A DNA stretch of 64,000 nucleotides from the NCBI RefSeq assembly GCF_900215725.1, contig NZ_LT962469.1, positions 721,365 to 785,364 of the forward strand. The letters are read 5' to 3'. Source of the DNA: Ezakiella peruensis. GTDB taxonomy: Bacteria; Bacillota; Clostridia; Tissierellales; Peptoniphilaceae. Numbering within the stretch: the stretch's first letter is position 1; every line of letters starts with the position of its first letter. Under the pieces are notes generated by a model. The model was given only the letters and a program-made list of their open reading frames with translations. It was not told the DNA's origin and did no database searches. The position numbers and the translations under genes are program-made. Shown piece after piece: positions 27,528 through 36,538 of the stretch.

Positions 27528-28729
27528 TGATTTATGATCTTATTGTTATCGGTGCTGGCGCCAGCGGTCTACTAGTTGCTTCAATGGTAAGTGAAAATCA
27601 AAAGATTTTAATTATTGAAAAAAATGAAAAGCCTGGCAAGAAGCTAAAAATAACAGGTAAGGGTAGATGCAATATTACAAATTCAAGACCAATAAATGAA
27701 TTCTTTGACGAAGTTTTTTCAAACAACAAATTTTTATTTTCGTCTTTTTATGAATTTACAAATTATGATTTATTGGATTATTTGAAGCAAAAAGGTTTAA
27801 ATACAAAAACTGAAAGGGGAGGACGTGTCTTCCCCTTTACTGATAAGTCCACAGATGTTATTAATGCCTTATATAAGAAATCTAAAGCTGACTTTGCATT
27901 TAGTGAAAATGTTTTAAGTGTGTCAAAAGATAATTGTTTTAATGTAGAGACAAATAAAGGCAAGTACACCTCAAAAAAATTATTAATTGCAACCGGTGGG
28001 CTATCATATCCAATGACAGGGTCAACTGGAGATGGATATAAGTTTGCCAAGAGTTTTGGGCACACTATTACATCGACAAAACCAGCTCTTGTTGGTTTAA
28101 ATGTTAATTTAGATGATGATAAAGAGCTTATGGGCCTATCATTAAGAAATGTAAATGTAAGTTTATATTCAAAGAATAGGCATATGTCTGAATTTGGAGA
28201 ATTATTGTTTACTCATTATGGCATAAGTGGGCCGACTATTTTAACCCTAAGTTCTTATGTAGAAGAAGGCGATATGATATCTATCGATTTAAAACCTGGT
28301 CTTGATAATACAAAACTAGATAACAGGTTATTGCGTGATTTTGATCAGAATATTAATAAGTCATTTAAGAATTCTCTAGATAAATTATTGCCTAAGTCTA
28401 TTATTAATTATATTGTAAAAAGGTCTGGAATTGACGAAGATAAAAAAGTTAATCAGATAACCCTTAATGAAAGAAAAAGATTGCTTGAACTTATTAAAAA
28501 TCTAGAGTTTAAAGTTTTATCTAGAAGAGGGTACAATGAAGCAGTTATTACCGATGGAGGCATTAATGTTAGAGAGATTAATCCAAAAACAATGGAGTCT
28601 AACTTAGTGCCTGGTCTTTATTTTGCTGGAGAAATAATTGATGTAGCTGCCAATACTGGTGGATATAATTTACAAATCGCATTTTCAACTGCTTATAAGG
28701 CTTTTAAATCAATATCGGAGGAATTATGA
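27527..28729 (+). CDS. HI0933-family NAD(P)/FAD-dependent flavoprotein
   Basis: 400 aa. Rossmann motif VIGAGASGLLVASMV at the N-terminus; KPGKKLKITGKGRCNITN and the C-terminal PGLYFAGEIIDVAANTGGYNLQIAFSTAY are the hallmarks of the BaiN/HI0933 family. The substrate is not known. In Clostridia it commonly precedes aroH-cmk-plsC-ispH, as here. It overlaps aroH by 4 bp. Confidence 0.94.
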   Translation: MIYDLIVIGAGASGLLVASMVSENQKILIIEKNEKPGKKLKITGKGRCNITNSRPINEFFDEVFSNNKFLFSSFYEFTNYDLLDYLKQKGLNTKTERGGRVFPFTDKSTDVINALYKKSKADFAFSENVLSVSKDNCFNVETNKGKYTSKKLLIATGGLSYPMTGSTGDGYKFAKSFGHTITSTKPALVGLNVNLDDDKELMGLSLRNVNVSLYSKNRHMSEFGELLFTHYGISGPTILTLSSYVEEGDMISIDLKPGLDNTKLDNRLLRDFDQNINKSFKNSLDKLLPKSIINYIVKRSGIDEDKKVNQITLNERKRLLELIKNLEFKVLSRRGYNEAVITDGGINVREINPKTMESNLVPGLYFAGEIIDVAANTGGYNLQIAFSTAYKAFKSISEEL

Positions 28730-29079
28730 AGATTATACGAGGAGCTATTACCATAGAAAATGATACTACTGATGAAGTTAATAAAGCTTCTTGCTATTTG
28801 ATGAAAGAAATACTTAAGCTTAACGATATTTCATCAGATGATATTATATCTATTACAACTACAGCAACAAGAGATATCACATCAGCATATCCAGGACCTG
28901 GAATCAGGATGGCAGGAGTTGATGTACCTATAATATGCGTTCAGGAGCAGTATGTTGCTGACTCTCTTGAAAAATGCATTAGATTTGTTGTTACAGCTGA
29001 TATTTCTAAAAGTGTTTCTCACGTTTACGTTGGAAAAACAAGATCTTTAAGACCGGATTTATTTGCGGAGGAAAAATGA
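28726..29079 (+). CDS. aroH: Chorismate mutase, AroH type
   Basis: 117 aa trimeric-type chorismate mutase: IRGAITIENDTTDEVNKAS, the ITTTATRDITSAYPGPGIRMAG segment and the terminal HVYVGKTRSLRPDL match AroH. Converts chorismate to prephenate. No other aromatic-pathway gene is in the window. Overlaps cmk by 4 bp. Confidence 0.94.
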   Translation: MKIIRGAITIENDTTDEVNKASCYLMKEILKLNDISSDDIISITTTATRDITSAYPGPGIRMAGVDVPIICVQEQYVADSLEKCIRFVVTADISKSVSHVYVGKTRSLRPDLFAEEK

Positions 29080-29717
29080 TTATTACTTTTGATGGCCCTA
29101 GCGGGTCAGGTAAGAGCACACTAGCTAAGAAAGTTTCAAAAAAACTTAAAGTTATGCATATTGATTCAGGCTCTATTTATCGTGCAATTGCTTATTATTT
29201 AATTGAAAATAATATTGACCTTGAAGATGCCAAGGATAAAGTTAAAGATATATGTATTAGTTATAATAAATATGGTGTATCTTTAAATGGAAAACATCTT
29301 AAAGACGAACTAAGAACTGCAGACGTGACAAATATGTCAAGTGTAATTGCAACCAGGAGATATGTAAGAGAAAAGGTTAATAGTATTATTAGAAAAACTG
29401 CAGATGCATATTCTGTTATTGTTGATGGAAGAGATATTGGCACAGCAGTTTTGCCTGATGCTGACTATAAATTTTACATTGATGCAAGTGCCAGCACTCG
29501 TGCCCGCAGAAGATACAATCAGCTTAAAAGAAAAGATATGCTTAATGGTAAAAGTTACCAAGAAATACTAAAGGATATTGAAGCTAGGGATAAAAGGGAT
29601 AAGGAGAGAGATATTGATCCTTTGGCTATCCCTGAAAATGCAATTATAATTAACACTTCAAATAAAAAAATTAATGATACTATTGATGAGATTTTATCTA
29701 ATATACATGGAGTTTAA
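29076..29717 (+). CDS. cmk: Cytidylate kinase
   Basis: 213 aa. P-loop FDGPSGSGKSTLAKKV, substrate motif HIDSGSIYRAIAYY and VDGRDIGTAVLPDADYKFYIDAS are typical Cmk features. Phosphorylates CMP/dCMP. Followed directly by the acyltransferase gene. Confidence 0.96.
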   Translation: MIITFDGPSGSGKSTLAKKVSKKLKVMHIDSGSIYRAIAYYLIENNIDLEDAKDKVKDICISYNKYGVSLNGKHLKDELRTADVTNMSSVIATRRYVREKVNSIIRKTADAYSVIVDGRDIGTAVLPDADYKFYIDASASTRARRRYNQLKRKDMLNGKSYQEILKDIEARDKRDKERDIDPLAIPENAIIINTSNKKINDTIDEILSNIHGV

Positions 29718-30302
29718 ATGAAATTTATTTTATTTATTTCAAAAATATTATCACATATACTTTTTAGAGTAAGGATTCACAATAAGGACAAAATTATTTG
29801 TGATGGGCCTATTATTTTCTGCGCCAATCACTTGTCTAATTGGGATCCTATTTTAATGTATTTATATTTTCCTAGAGAAATTATTTTTATGGCTAAAAAA
29901 GAATTGTTTGAAATTAGACCAGTTAAATGGTTGTTCAACAAGTTAAATATGATAGCTGTGGATAGAAAAAAACCGGAATTAAGTTCAATTAAGGACTCTA
30001 TAAATGTTCTCAAAGATGATAAAGCTTTGGGAGTATTTCCCCAAGGGACTAGGAAAAAAGATATAAATATTGATGATGCAAAAGCGGGAGTTGGACTAAT
30101 TGCATATAAAGCAAATACAGGGATACAACCTATTTATATAAAATCAAAATATAAGTTATTTTCTAAGGTAGAATTTTATGTAGGGGATCCTATTTATCCT
30201 GAAACTAACAGCAAATTAAATTCAAAAGAGCTCTATGATAAAATGAGCAAGGATGTTATGATAAAAATTAAGGAGATGGCCGATGCAAGTAATCTTAGCT
30301 GA
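29718..30302 (+). CDS. plsC: 1-acyl-sn-glycerol-3-phosphate acyltransferase
   Basis: 194 aa. Catalytic NHLSNWDP (H-x4-D motif within FCANHLSNWDPILMY) and FPQGTRKK (the phosphate-binding EGTR-like motif) define the PlsC family; one hydrophobic N-terminal segment suggests membrane association. Makes phosphatidic acid. Overlaps ispH by 20 bp. Confidence 0.94.
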   Translation: MKFILFISKILSHILFRVRIHNKDKIICDGPIIFCANHLSNWDPILMYLYFPREIIFMAKKELFEIRPVKWLFNKLNMIAVDRKKPELSSIKDSINVLKDDKALGVFPQGTRKKDINIDDAKAGVGLIAYKANTGIQPIYIKSKYKLFSKVEFYVGDPIYPETNSKLNSKELYDKMSKDVMIKIKEMADASNLS

Positions 30303-31122
30303 TGAATTGGGTTTTTGCTTTGGAGTTAAGAGGGCTTTTGATCTCGCGATAGATAATGCAGAAGATTCTGCTATAATTGGTCAACTTGTTCATAACGAAG
30401 ATGTTCAAAGAAGAATAGAAGATGCTGGCATAGTTGAATACACTGACGGTTGTGAGTGTAAAAATCTTATTTTAAGAAGTCATGGGACCGTTAAGGCCCA
30501 AAAAGATGAGTTAGCAAAAAAATATAACTTGATAGATACTACCTGTCCAGTTTTATTAAATATTTATAAAATGATTGATAAATATAATTCGTTGGGATAT
30601 ATAAATTTAATATTTGGATCTAAGACTCATCCTGAAGTTTTGGCTACAGCATCACAAGTTGGCGATACAATTATTGTTGAAGATGTTTATGATATTGATA
30701 AGCTGGATATAAGTAAGAAATATTTTGTTACTATGCAGACAACTTTAAATACTGAAAAATCAAAGCTTTTAACAGAATATATTTTAAATAAATTTAAAAA
30801 TAATAAAGAAAACCTACTTATACAAAATACAATTTGCAATGCTTCAATAAAACGAAGACAGGCTATTATAAAGTTAATGGATCTTACAGATTGTATAATT
30901 GTTTTAGGTGGAGAAAATTCAAATAACACAAAGGAATTAGCAAATATTTTAAAAGAAAATAATTTTCCATTTTATTTAACAAAAGACGTATTTTCACTTG
31001 ATTTATATGAGATTAACAAGTATAATAGAGTAGGAGTATCCGCTGGGGCTTCAACTCCAGATTGGATAATTGAGGAGACTGTTAGAGTGTTAAACGACAT
31101 TGACAGAAACATTGAAGGATAA
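30283..31122 (+). CDS. ispH: 4-hydroxy-3-methylbut-2-enyl diphosphate reductase
   Basis: 279 aa; last step of the MEP pathway. The three Fe-S cysteines are in GFCFGVKRAF, DTTCPVLL and NTICNAS, and SKTHPEV and SAGASTPDWIIEE are conserved. In many Clostridia ispH is fused to or followed by an S1-domain protein; here the S1 gene is separate and follows after 153 bp of leader. Confidence 0.96.
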   Translation: MQVILADELGFCFGVKRAFDLAIDNAEDSAIIGQLVHNEDVQRRIEDAGIVEYTDGCECKNLILRSHGTVKAQKDELAKKYNLIDTTCPVLLNIYKMIDKYNSLGYINLIFGSKTHPEVLATASQVGDTIIVEDVYDIDKLDISKKYFVTMQTTLNTEKSKLLTEYILNKFKNNKENLLIQNTICNASIKRRQAIIKLMDLTDCIIVLGGENSNNTKELANILKENNFPFYLTKDVFSLDLYEINKYNRVGVSAGASTPDWIIEETVRVLNDIDRNIEG

Positions 31123-31134
31123 AATCAATTTAAA

Positions 31135-31244
31135 ATCCGTATGGATATGTGGTTGATGTATGATTACTTCAAGATGTTACGAATCGGGGTAGCCGACAGG
31201 TGAGTCGATTAAGAAGGATGACAAATCCTACTGACACAGTAACA
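31135..31244 (+). ncRNA. Candidate structured leader of the S1 gene
   Basis: The 153-bp ispH-S1 gap is more G-rich than its surroundings and folds on paper. A small hairpin (ATCC-GTAT-GGAT, 31135-31146) comes first. A closing stem TGTTAC (31175-31180) with GTAACA (31239-31244) then encloses two arms: AATCG (31182-31186) with CGATT (31206-31210), and AGGAT (31215-31219) with ATCCT (31225-31229). No T-run follows, so it is not a terminator. The S1 Shine-Dalgarno (GGAG) lies 20 bp beyond. A cis-acting leader is the simplest reading; I do not recognise a known family. Confidence 0.45.
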
Positions 31245-31275
31245 GAATCAAAAAAGATATTGAAGGAGAGATACT

Positions 31276-32571
31276 ATGAACACAAATGAATTAAACACAA
31301 ATGTTTCAAACGACGAAAGTGAATTGTCAAACACAACAGTTCAACCTACAGACCAAGATGCGATGATGCAACAAATTGAAGACACATTTACTCGCATCAG
31401 AAGAGGACAGATTGTACCGGGAGAAATTCTATATGTAACTGACAATCAAATTATGGTTAATATTAATTTCAGATCAGATGGAATTATTAATCGTGATGAA
31501 ATGCCAGAAGATATTGAAGACCCAAGAGAACATTTTAAAGCTGGAGACCAAATCGACGTTTACGTTGTTAAGGTTGACGATGGCGAAGGTAATGTAGTAT
31601 TAAGCTTAAGAAGAATTAAAGATGTTAAGGCATGGGATGATTTAGAAGCAAAATTTGAAGCTAAAGAACATCTTAATGTTCTTATCAAGGAAGAAGTTAA
31701 CAAGGGTTTAGTAGCTGACTATGAAGGTGCTAGGTTATTTATGCCTGCAAGCCATGCTTATGACAGATTTAGAAGGAATCTCTCAGGTCTAGTAGGTCAA
31801 ACTGTAGAAGTTGAACTTATTGATTTTGACAAATCTAGAAGAAGAGCAATCATATCTAGACGTGAGATTGAACGTGAAAGAATTCAAAAAGAAAAAGATG
31901 AATTTTGGAATCAAATCGAAGTTGGACAAGTTAGAACTGGTAAAGTTGCTAGACTTACAAACTTTGGTGCATTTATTGAATTAGGGCCTGTAGATGGTTT
32001 GATTCATATAAGTGACATGAGCTGGGGTAGGATTAGAAGCCCTAAAGAACTTTTAAATGTTGGCGATGAAATTGAAGTTAAAATTTTAGACATCGATCAA
32101 GAAAAAGAAAGAGTTTCATTAGGAATCAAACAATTAAAAGAAGATCCATGGGTAACTTTCACAAGCAACTACAAAGTTGGTGATACCATCAAAGGAACAG
32201 TTGTTTCAATGCCAGATTTCGGTGCATTTGTTAACGTTGGCGATGGAATTGATGGTCTTGTACACATTTCACAAATTTGTGTAGAACACATTGAAAAGCC
32301 ATCAGATGTTCTTAATATTGGTCAAGAAGTAGAAGCCAAAATTGTAGACATTAAGGATGAAGATAAGAAGGTTTCATTAAGCATGAGAGCTTTAGTTGAA
32401 CCTGAAAAGCCACAAAGAGAACGTCGTCCAAGAAAAGAAAGAGCTAAAGAAGAAGCTCCAAAGGAAGAAAAAGTAGAAACAAATCCTATTGATAATCCAC
32501 TTTTCGATAGTGAAGTTCTTGGCGAACTTAAGAAAATGGCTCAAGCTGAATCAGATGATACAGAAGAATAA
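31276..32571 (+). CDS. rpsA: Ribosomal protein S1-like RNA-binding protein
   Basis: 431 aa with four S1 domains: about 50-125 (GEILYVTDNQIMVN), 135-200, 215-285 (GKVARLTNFGAFIELG, DGLIHISDMSW) and 300-370 (GTVVSMPDFGAFVNVG, DGLVHISQIC). A basic/acidic tail follows (RRPRKERAKEEAPKEEK). Firmicute S1-like proteins are shorter than E. coli S1 and may help translation of some mRNAs. AAGGAGAG precedes the ATG. The structured leader upstream suggests own regulation. A terminator follows. Confidence 0.92.
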   Translation: MNTNELNTNVSNDESELSNTTVQPTDQDAMMQQIEDTFTRIRRGQIVPGEILYVTDNQIMVNINFRSDGIINRDEMPEDIEDPREHFKAGDQIDVYVVKVDDGEGNVVLSLRRIKDVKAWDDLEAKFEAKEHLNVLIKEEVNKGLVADYEGARLFMPASHAYDRFRRNLSGLVGQTVEVELIDFDKSRRRAIISRREIERERIQKEKDEFWNQIEVGQVRTGKVARLTNFGAFIELGPVDGLIHISDMSWGRIRSPKELLNVGDEIEVKILDIDQEKERVSLGIKQLKEDPWVTFTSNYKVGDTIKGTVVSMPDFGAFVNVGDGIDGLVHISQICVEHIEKPSDVLNIGQEVEAKIVDIKDEDKKVSLSMRALVEPEKPQRERRPRKERAKEEAPKEEKVETNPIDNPLFDSEVLGELKKMAQAESDDTEE

Positions 32572-32583
32572 ATTTTAATTTTG

Positions 32584-32615
32584 AGAAGCTGCCTATATCT
32601 ATAGGCAGCTTTATT
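32584..32615 (+). terminator. Probable terminator after the S1 gene
   Basis: Strong stem AAGCTGCCTATA (32586-32597) with TATAGGCAGCTT (32600-32611), followed by TTATTT. The T-tract is short, so termination may be partial. Confidence 0.78.
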
Positions 32616-32630
32616 TAGTTAGGTGATATT

Positions 32631-33938
32631 TTGAAATACATTATTAAAACATATGGTTGTCAAATGAATGAGCATGACTCAGAAATTTTAGCCCATAAAC
32701 TTGAAGATATGGGATACTCATATACAGATGAGCTTAGAGATGCTGATTTAATAATTTTTAATACTTGTGCTATCAGAAAGAATGCTGAGAACAAGGTTTA
32801 TGGAAATTTGGGCTGGCTTAAAGGCGATTCTCATTTTGATGGCAAGATTATTTGCGTATGCGGTTGCATGATGCAATCCGAAGAGATTAGAAATACAATT
32901 TTAGAAAAGTATAAAAATGTTAATATAATTTTTGGTACTAATAATATTGATAAGATTGATACTTTTATAAGAGAATATTTAGAGACGGGAAAAACTGTTG
33001 TAGAAATAAAAGAAGAAAACGATTATATTGACAAGACATTTAATGCAATACGACCTTTTAAATTTAAAAGCTTTGTAAATATTACTTATGGTTGTAATAA
33101 TTTTTGCACTTACTGTATTGTTCCGTACACAAGGGGGAGAGAAACCTCTAGATTACAAAAAGATATAGTGGATGAAGTTAAATTTTTAGTTAACGATGGC
33201 GTAAAAGAGGTTATGCTTTTAGGGCAAAACGTAAACTCCTATGGTAAGATATTTAAAGATGGCACTAATTTTGCAGGACTATTAAAAGAGCTAGGGCAGA
33301 TTAGAGATTTAAAAAGAATTAGGTTTATGACTCCGCACCCAAGAGATATAAGTGAGGAGTTTTTGGATTGTTATTCATCAGTTAATAATTTAATGCCCCA
33401 GCTACATTTACCTATTCAATCTGGTTCGGACAAAGTTTTAAAAGATATGAATAGGCACTATGATACTGGAAAATATTTAAAAATTATAGATTATGCTAAG
33501 CAGGTAAGGCCAGATATTTCTTTTTCAACTGATATAATTGTTGGATATCCAACAGAAACTGAAGAAGATTTTGAGAGGACCTTGGATATAATTAAAGAGG
33601 TAAGATATGATTCTGCATTTACATTTATATTTTCACCTAGGCCTAATACGCCAGCAGCAAGATTAAAGCCACTGGATAAAGATGTTGTTAAAGATAGGTT
33701 TGACAGGTTGACAGATTTGATGAATGATATACAGTTAAAAAACCACGAGGATACGGTGGGTAAGAGATATGAGGTTTTAGTAGAGAGTTATAACGAAGAT
33801 AACGCAACAATAGAAGGCAGAAACGAGTACGGTAGGACTATTGTTTTTGAAGGCTCTAAGGATGATATTGGCAGAATTTTAACCGTTGAGGTTGATAAGG
33901 TAAACACATTTACAAGTTATGGTAAAGAGGTAAGATAA
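32631..33938 (+). CDS. miaB: tRNA-2-methylthio-N6-dimethylallyladenosine synthase MiaB
   Basis: 435-aa radical-SAM methylthiotransferase. The N-terminal UPF0004 domain has the three cluster Cys (YGCQMN, NTCAIR, CGCM), the radical-SAM motif is TYGCNNFCTYCIVPYTRGRE, and a TRAM domain ends the protein. It starts with TTG 32631. It needs the i6A37 made by MiaA, whose gene is four genes on in the same block. Confidence 0.96.
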   Translation: MKYIIKTYGCQMNEHDSEILAHKLEDMGYSYTDELRDADLIIFNTCAIRKNAENKVYGNLGWLKGDSHFDGKIICVCGCMMQSEEIRNTILEKYKNVNIIFGTNNIDKIDTFIREYLETGKTVVEIKEENDYIDKTFNAIRPFKFKSFVNITYGCNNFCTYCIVPYTRGRETSRLQKDIVDEVKFLVNDGVKEVMLLGQNVNSYGKIFKDGTNFAGLLKELGQIRDLKRIRFMTPHPRDISEEFLDCYSSVNNLMPQLHLPIQSGSDKVLKDMNRHYDTGKYLKIIDYAKQVRPDISFSTDIIVGYPTETEEDFERTLDIIKEVRYDSAFTFIFSPRPNTPAARLKPLDKDVVKDRFDRLTDLMNDIQLKNHEDTVGKRYEVLVESYNEDNATIEGRNEYGRTIVFEGSKDDIGRILTVEVDKVNTFTSYGKEVR

Positions 33939-36538
33939 TGATTTCATTAAAAAACATTGATATTAATAATTTAACACCAATGATGAAACAGTATGCAAAA
34001 ATTAAAAAAGAGTGTATGGATACGATCCTTTTCTATAGATTGGGTGATTTTTATGAGATGTTTTTTGATGATGCCATTGTGGCTTCAAAGATATTAGGCT
34101 TGGCACTGACAGGAAGGGACTGTGGTCTTGAAGAACGTGCACCCATGTGCGGTGTACCGTATCATTCTGCGACTCAGTATATAAAAAATTTAATAGCCGA
34201 AGGGTATAAGGTTGCAATCTGTGAGCAATTAGAAGATCCTGCTAATTCGAAAGGATTGGTAGAAAGAGGAATTGTGAAGGTCTTTACTCCTGGCACAATC
34301 CTGGATGATGGATATTTAAATAATAGTGAAAATAATTTTATAGCTTCAATTTATGTAGAGGATAAAATTGGAGCTAGTTTTTGTGATATTTCAACTGGAG
34401 AGCTAATGCTTGAAGAGTTTGAAATTAATGATTTTAAAAATTTATATAGTGAATTAAATAAATTTGATCCAAAAGAGATTATAGTAAATGAACAATTATT
34501 ATATGAGAAGCTTTCAAAAGAAAAATTTAATGCAATATATGATAATGCTTATAATAAAAAGACTTTTAAGGACCTTAAAGATCTAGTTGATGATATTGTT
34601 GGCTTAGATAACTATGAGAGTTTTAATGATTTTGAAACGAACTCTATGTTTATGCTATTTCAATATTTGATTGAAAATAAAAATACGAAGTTAGGACATA
34701 TAAATTCTGTTTCAAGGATTTCAATCAATGCTTATATGGGATTAGATGACATAGCTATAAAAAATCTTGAAATAATAAAAACTATTTTTGATAATAGCAA
34801 GAAGGGATCTTTATTAAATGTATTAGATAAGACGGTGACCTCTAAAGGCTCACGCATGCTTAAAAGTATGGTTGAGCGACCACTTCTAGATATAAACCAA
34901 ATTAATACAAGACTTGATATCGTTGAATGTTTTTATTCTGATCCAATTACATCTGAAAATATCAGGGATTTATTGGATTATGTATCTGATATTGAAAGAA
35001 TTGTTTCTAAAATAGTTGCAAAGATTGCAGGTCCAAGAGACTTGATTAATTTAAAGACCAGTTTGGGTGTTGTCCCAAGGATTAAAGAAATTATCTCATC
35101 TTTTGAGTCTAAGGCTTTTGATACCATTAAAATTGATTCAAATGAATCTATATTTTATTTAATTGATGAATCAATAGTTGATGAACCTCCAAACTCTATT
35201 AATGATGGAGATTGTATAAGAGATGGATATAATAGTGAACTGGATGAAATAAAAGGTAGGTCCAGACATTCAGAAAATTTACTTTTAGATTATGAAAATA
35301 AACTAAAAGAAGAATCTGGTATAAAAAATTTAAGAGTAAAATACAATAAAGTAACTGGATATTTTATTGAGGTTTCAAAAGGTCAGATTGAAAATGTCCC
35401 TGAATATTTTAGAAGAATTCAAACTTTAAAAAATGTAGAGAGATATATGACTAATGATCTGTCTGAGATAGAGTACAAGATATTAAATGCTTCAAAAGAA
35501 GCTTTAGAACTTGAAAAAGAACTATACGATCAAATTTTAGTTTCCATAATACCAAGCATTTCTTCTTTAAAATTACTTGCAGAAAGTCTTGCAAGTTTAG
35601 ATGCTCTGTTATCATTAGCAGAGACAGCAAGGTTAAATGGATATGTAAGGCCAAACTTTAATACAAGTGGTCTTACGGAACTAAAGGCCTGCAGACACCC
35701 TGTAGTTGAATTAAATACTTCACTTGAAGACTTTATTCCAAATGATGCATACTTTGACATGGAAAATAGGTATGCAATTATAACTGGTCCAAACATGAGT
35801 GGTAAATCAACTTATATGAGGACTATTGCCTTAAATCAAATCCTTGCACAAATCGGATCATTTATACCAGCTGATAGTGCTAATTTATGTATAATAGATA
35901 ATATCTTTACAAGGATAGGTGCAAGCGATGCTTTAAATCAAGGCAAATCTACTTTTATGGTCGAGATGACAGAGGTAAGTAATATTTTAAACAATGCAAG
36001 CAAAGATTCTTTGATATTATTAGATGAAGTTGGCAGGGGAACGAGCACTTATGATGGCATGTCCATTGCCTTTGCTCTTATGGAGTATATAGTAAAAGAA
36101 ATTGGTGCAAAAACAATGTTTTCTACTCATTATCAAGAATTATCTGAGCTTGAAGATAAACTTCCACACGTATTTAATCTCACACTTGATATAAGAGAAA
36201 ATAATGACGAGATTTTGTTTTTACGCAAGGTAAAGCCAGGGGTTACTAATAAATCCTATGGTATTCATGTTGCTAAATTAGCTGGACTACCTAATTCGCT
36301 AACTGATATTGCCGAACACTATCAAGAAACTTTTGCAAACACCAGCAAAGCAAGCGATAATTCGTACGCACAATTTACTTTTTTAGCTAATGATCAAAAG
36401 CCTGAGGGCAAGTTCAAAAATCAAAACGATAATGAAGATAAGATTATCAAAAAAATTAGAGATCTAGTGCCTGATAAAATGTCACCTATAGATGCATTAA
36501 AGTTTTTGTATGAAATAAAGGATGATATCTATGAATAA
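33938..36538 (+). CDS. mutS: DNA mismatch repair protein MutS
   Basis: 866 aa, standard length. The mismatch-reading motif FYEMF (LGDFYEMFFDDA) lies near residue 38; the connector, lever and clamp domains follow; the ATPase has Walker A TGPNMSGKSTYMRTIA, LILLDEVGRGTSTYDGMSI and FSTHYQEL. It abuts miaB and overlaps mutL by 8 bp. Confidence 0.97.
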   Translation: MISLKNIDINNLTPMMKQYAKIKKECMDTILFYRLGDFYEMFFDDAIVASKILGLALTGRDCGLEERAPMCGVPYHSATQYIKNLIAEGYKVAICEQLEDPANSKGLVERGIVKVFTPGTILDDGYLNNSENNFIASIYVEDKIGASFCDISTGELMLEEFEINDFKNLYSELNKFDPKEIIVNEQLLYEKLSKEKFNAIYDNAYNKKTFKDLKDLVDDIVGLDNYESFNDFETNSMFMLFQYLIENKNTKLGHINSVSRISINAYMGLDDIAIKNLEIIKTIFDNSKKGSLLNVLDKTVTSKGSRMLKSMVERPLLDINQINTRLDIVECFYSDPITSENIRDLLDYVSDIERIVSKIVAKIAGPRDLINLKTSLGVVPRIKEIISSFESKAFDTIKIDSNESIFYLIDESIVDEPPNSINDGDCIRDGYNSELDEIKGRSRHSENLLLDYENKLKEESGIKNLRVKYNKVTGYFIEVSKGQIENVPEYFRRIQTLKNVERYMTNDLSEIEYKILNASKEALELEKELYDQILVSIIPSISSLKLLAESLASLDALLSLAETARLNGYVRPNFNTSGLTELKACRHPVVELNTSLEDFIPNDAYFDMENRYAIITGPNMSGKSTYMRTIALNQILAQIGSFIPADSANLCIIDNIFTRIGASDALNQGKSTFMVEMTEVSNILNNASKDSLILLDEVGRGTSTYDGMSIAFALMEYIVKEIGAKTMFSTHYQELSELEDKLPHVFNLTLDIRENNDEILFLRKVKPGVTNKSYGIHVAKLAGLPNSLTDIAEHYQETFANTSKASDNSYAQFTFLANDQKPEGKFKNQNDNEDKIIKKIRDLVPDKMSPIDALKFLYEIKDDIYE

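Noticed and set aside
31135-31244. Leader before the S1 gene as a T-box, c-di-GMP riboswitch, tRNA or tmRNA fragment
   Set aside because: I found none of the consensus words of these RNAs (for example the T-box GGTGGNACCGCG segment or the c-di-GMP GGGCAAACC core), and no tRNA cloverleaf closes.
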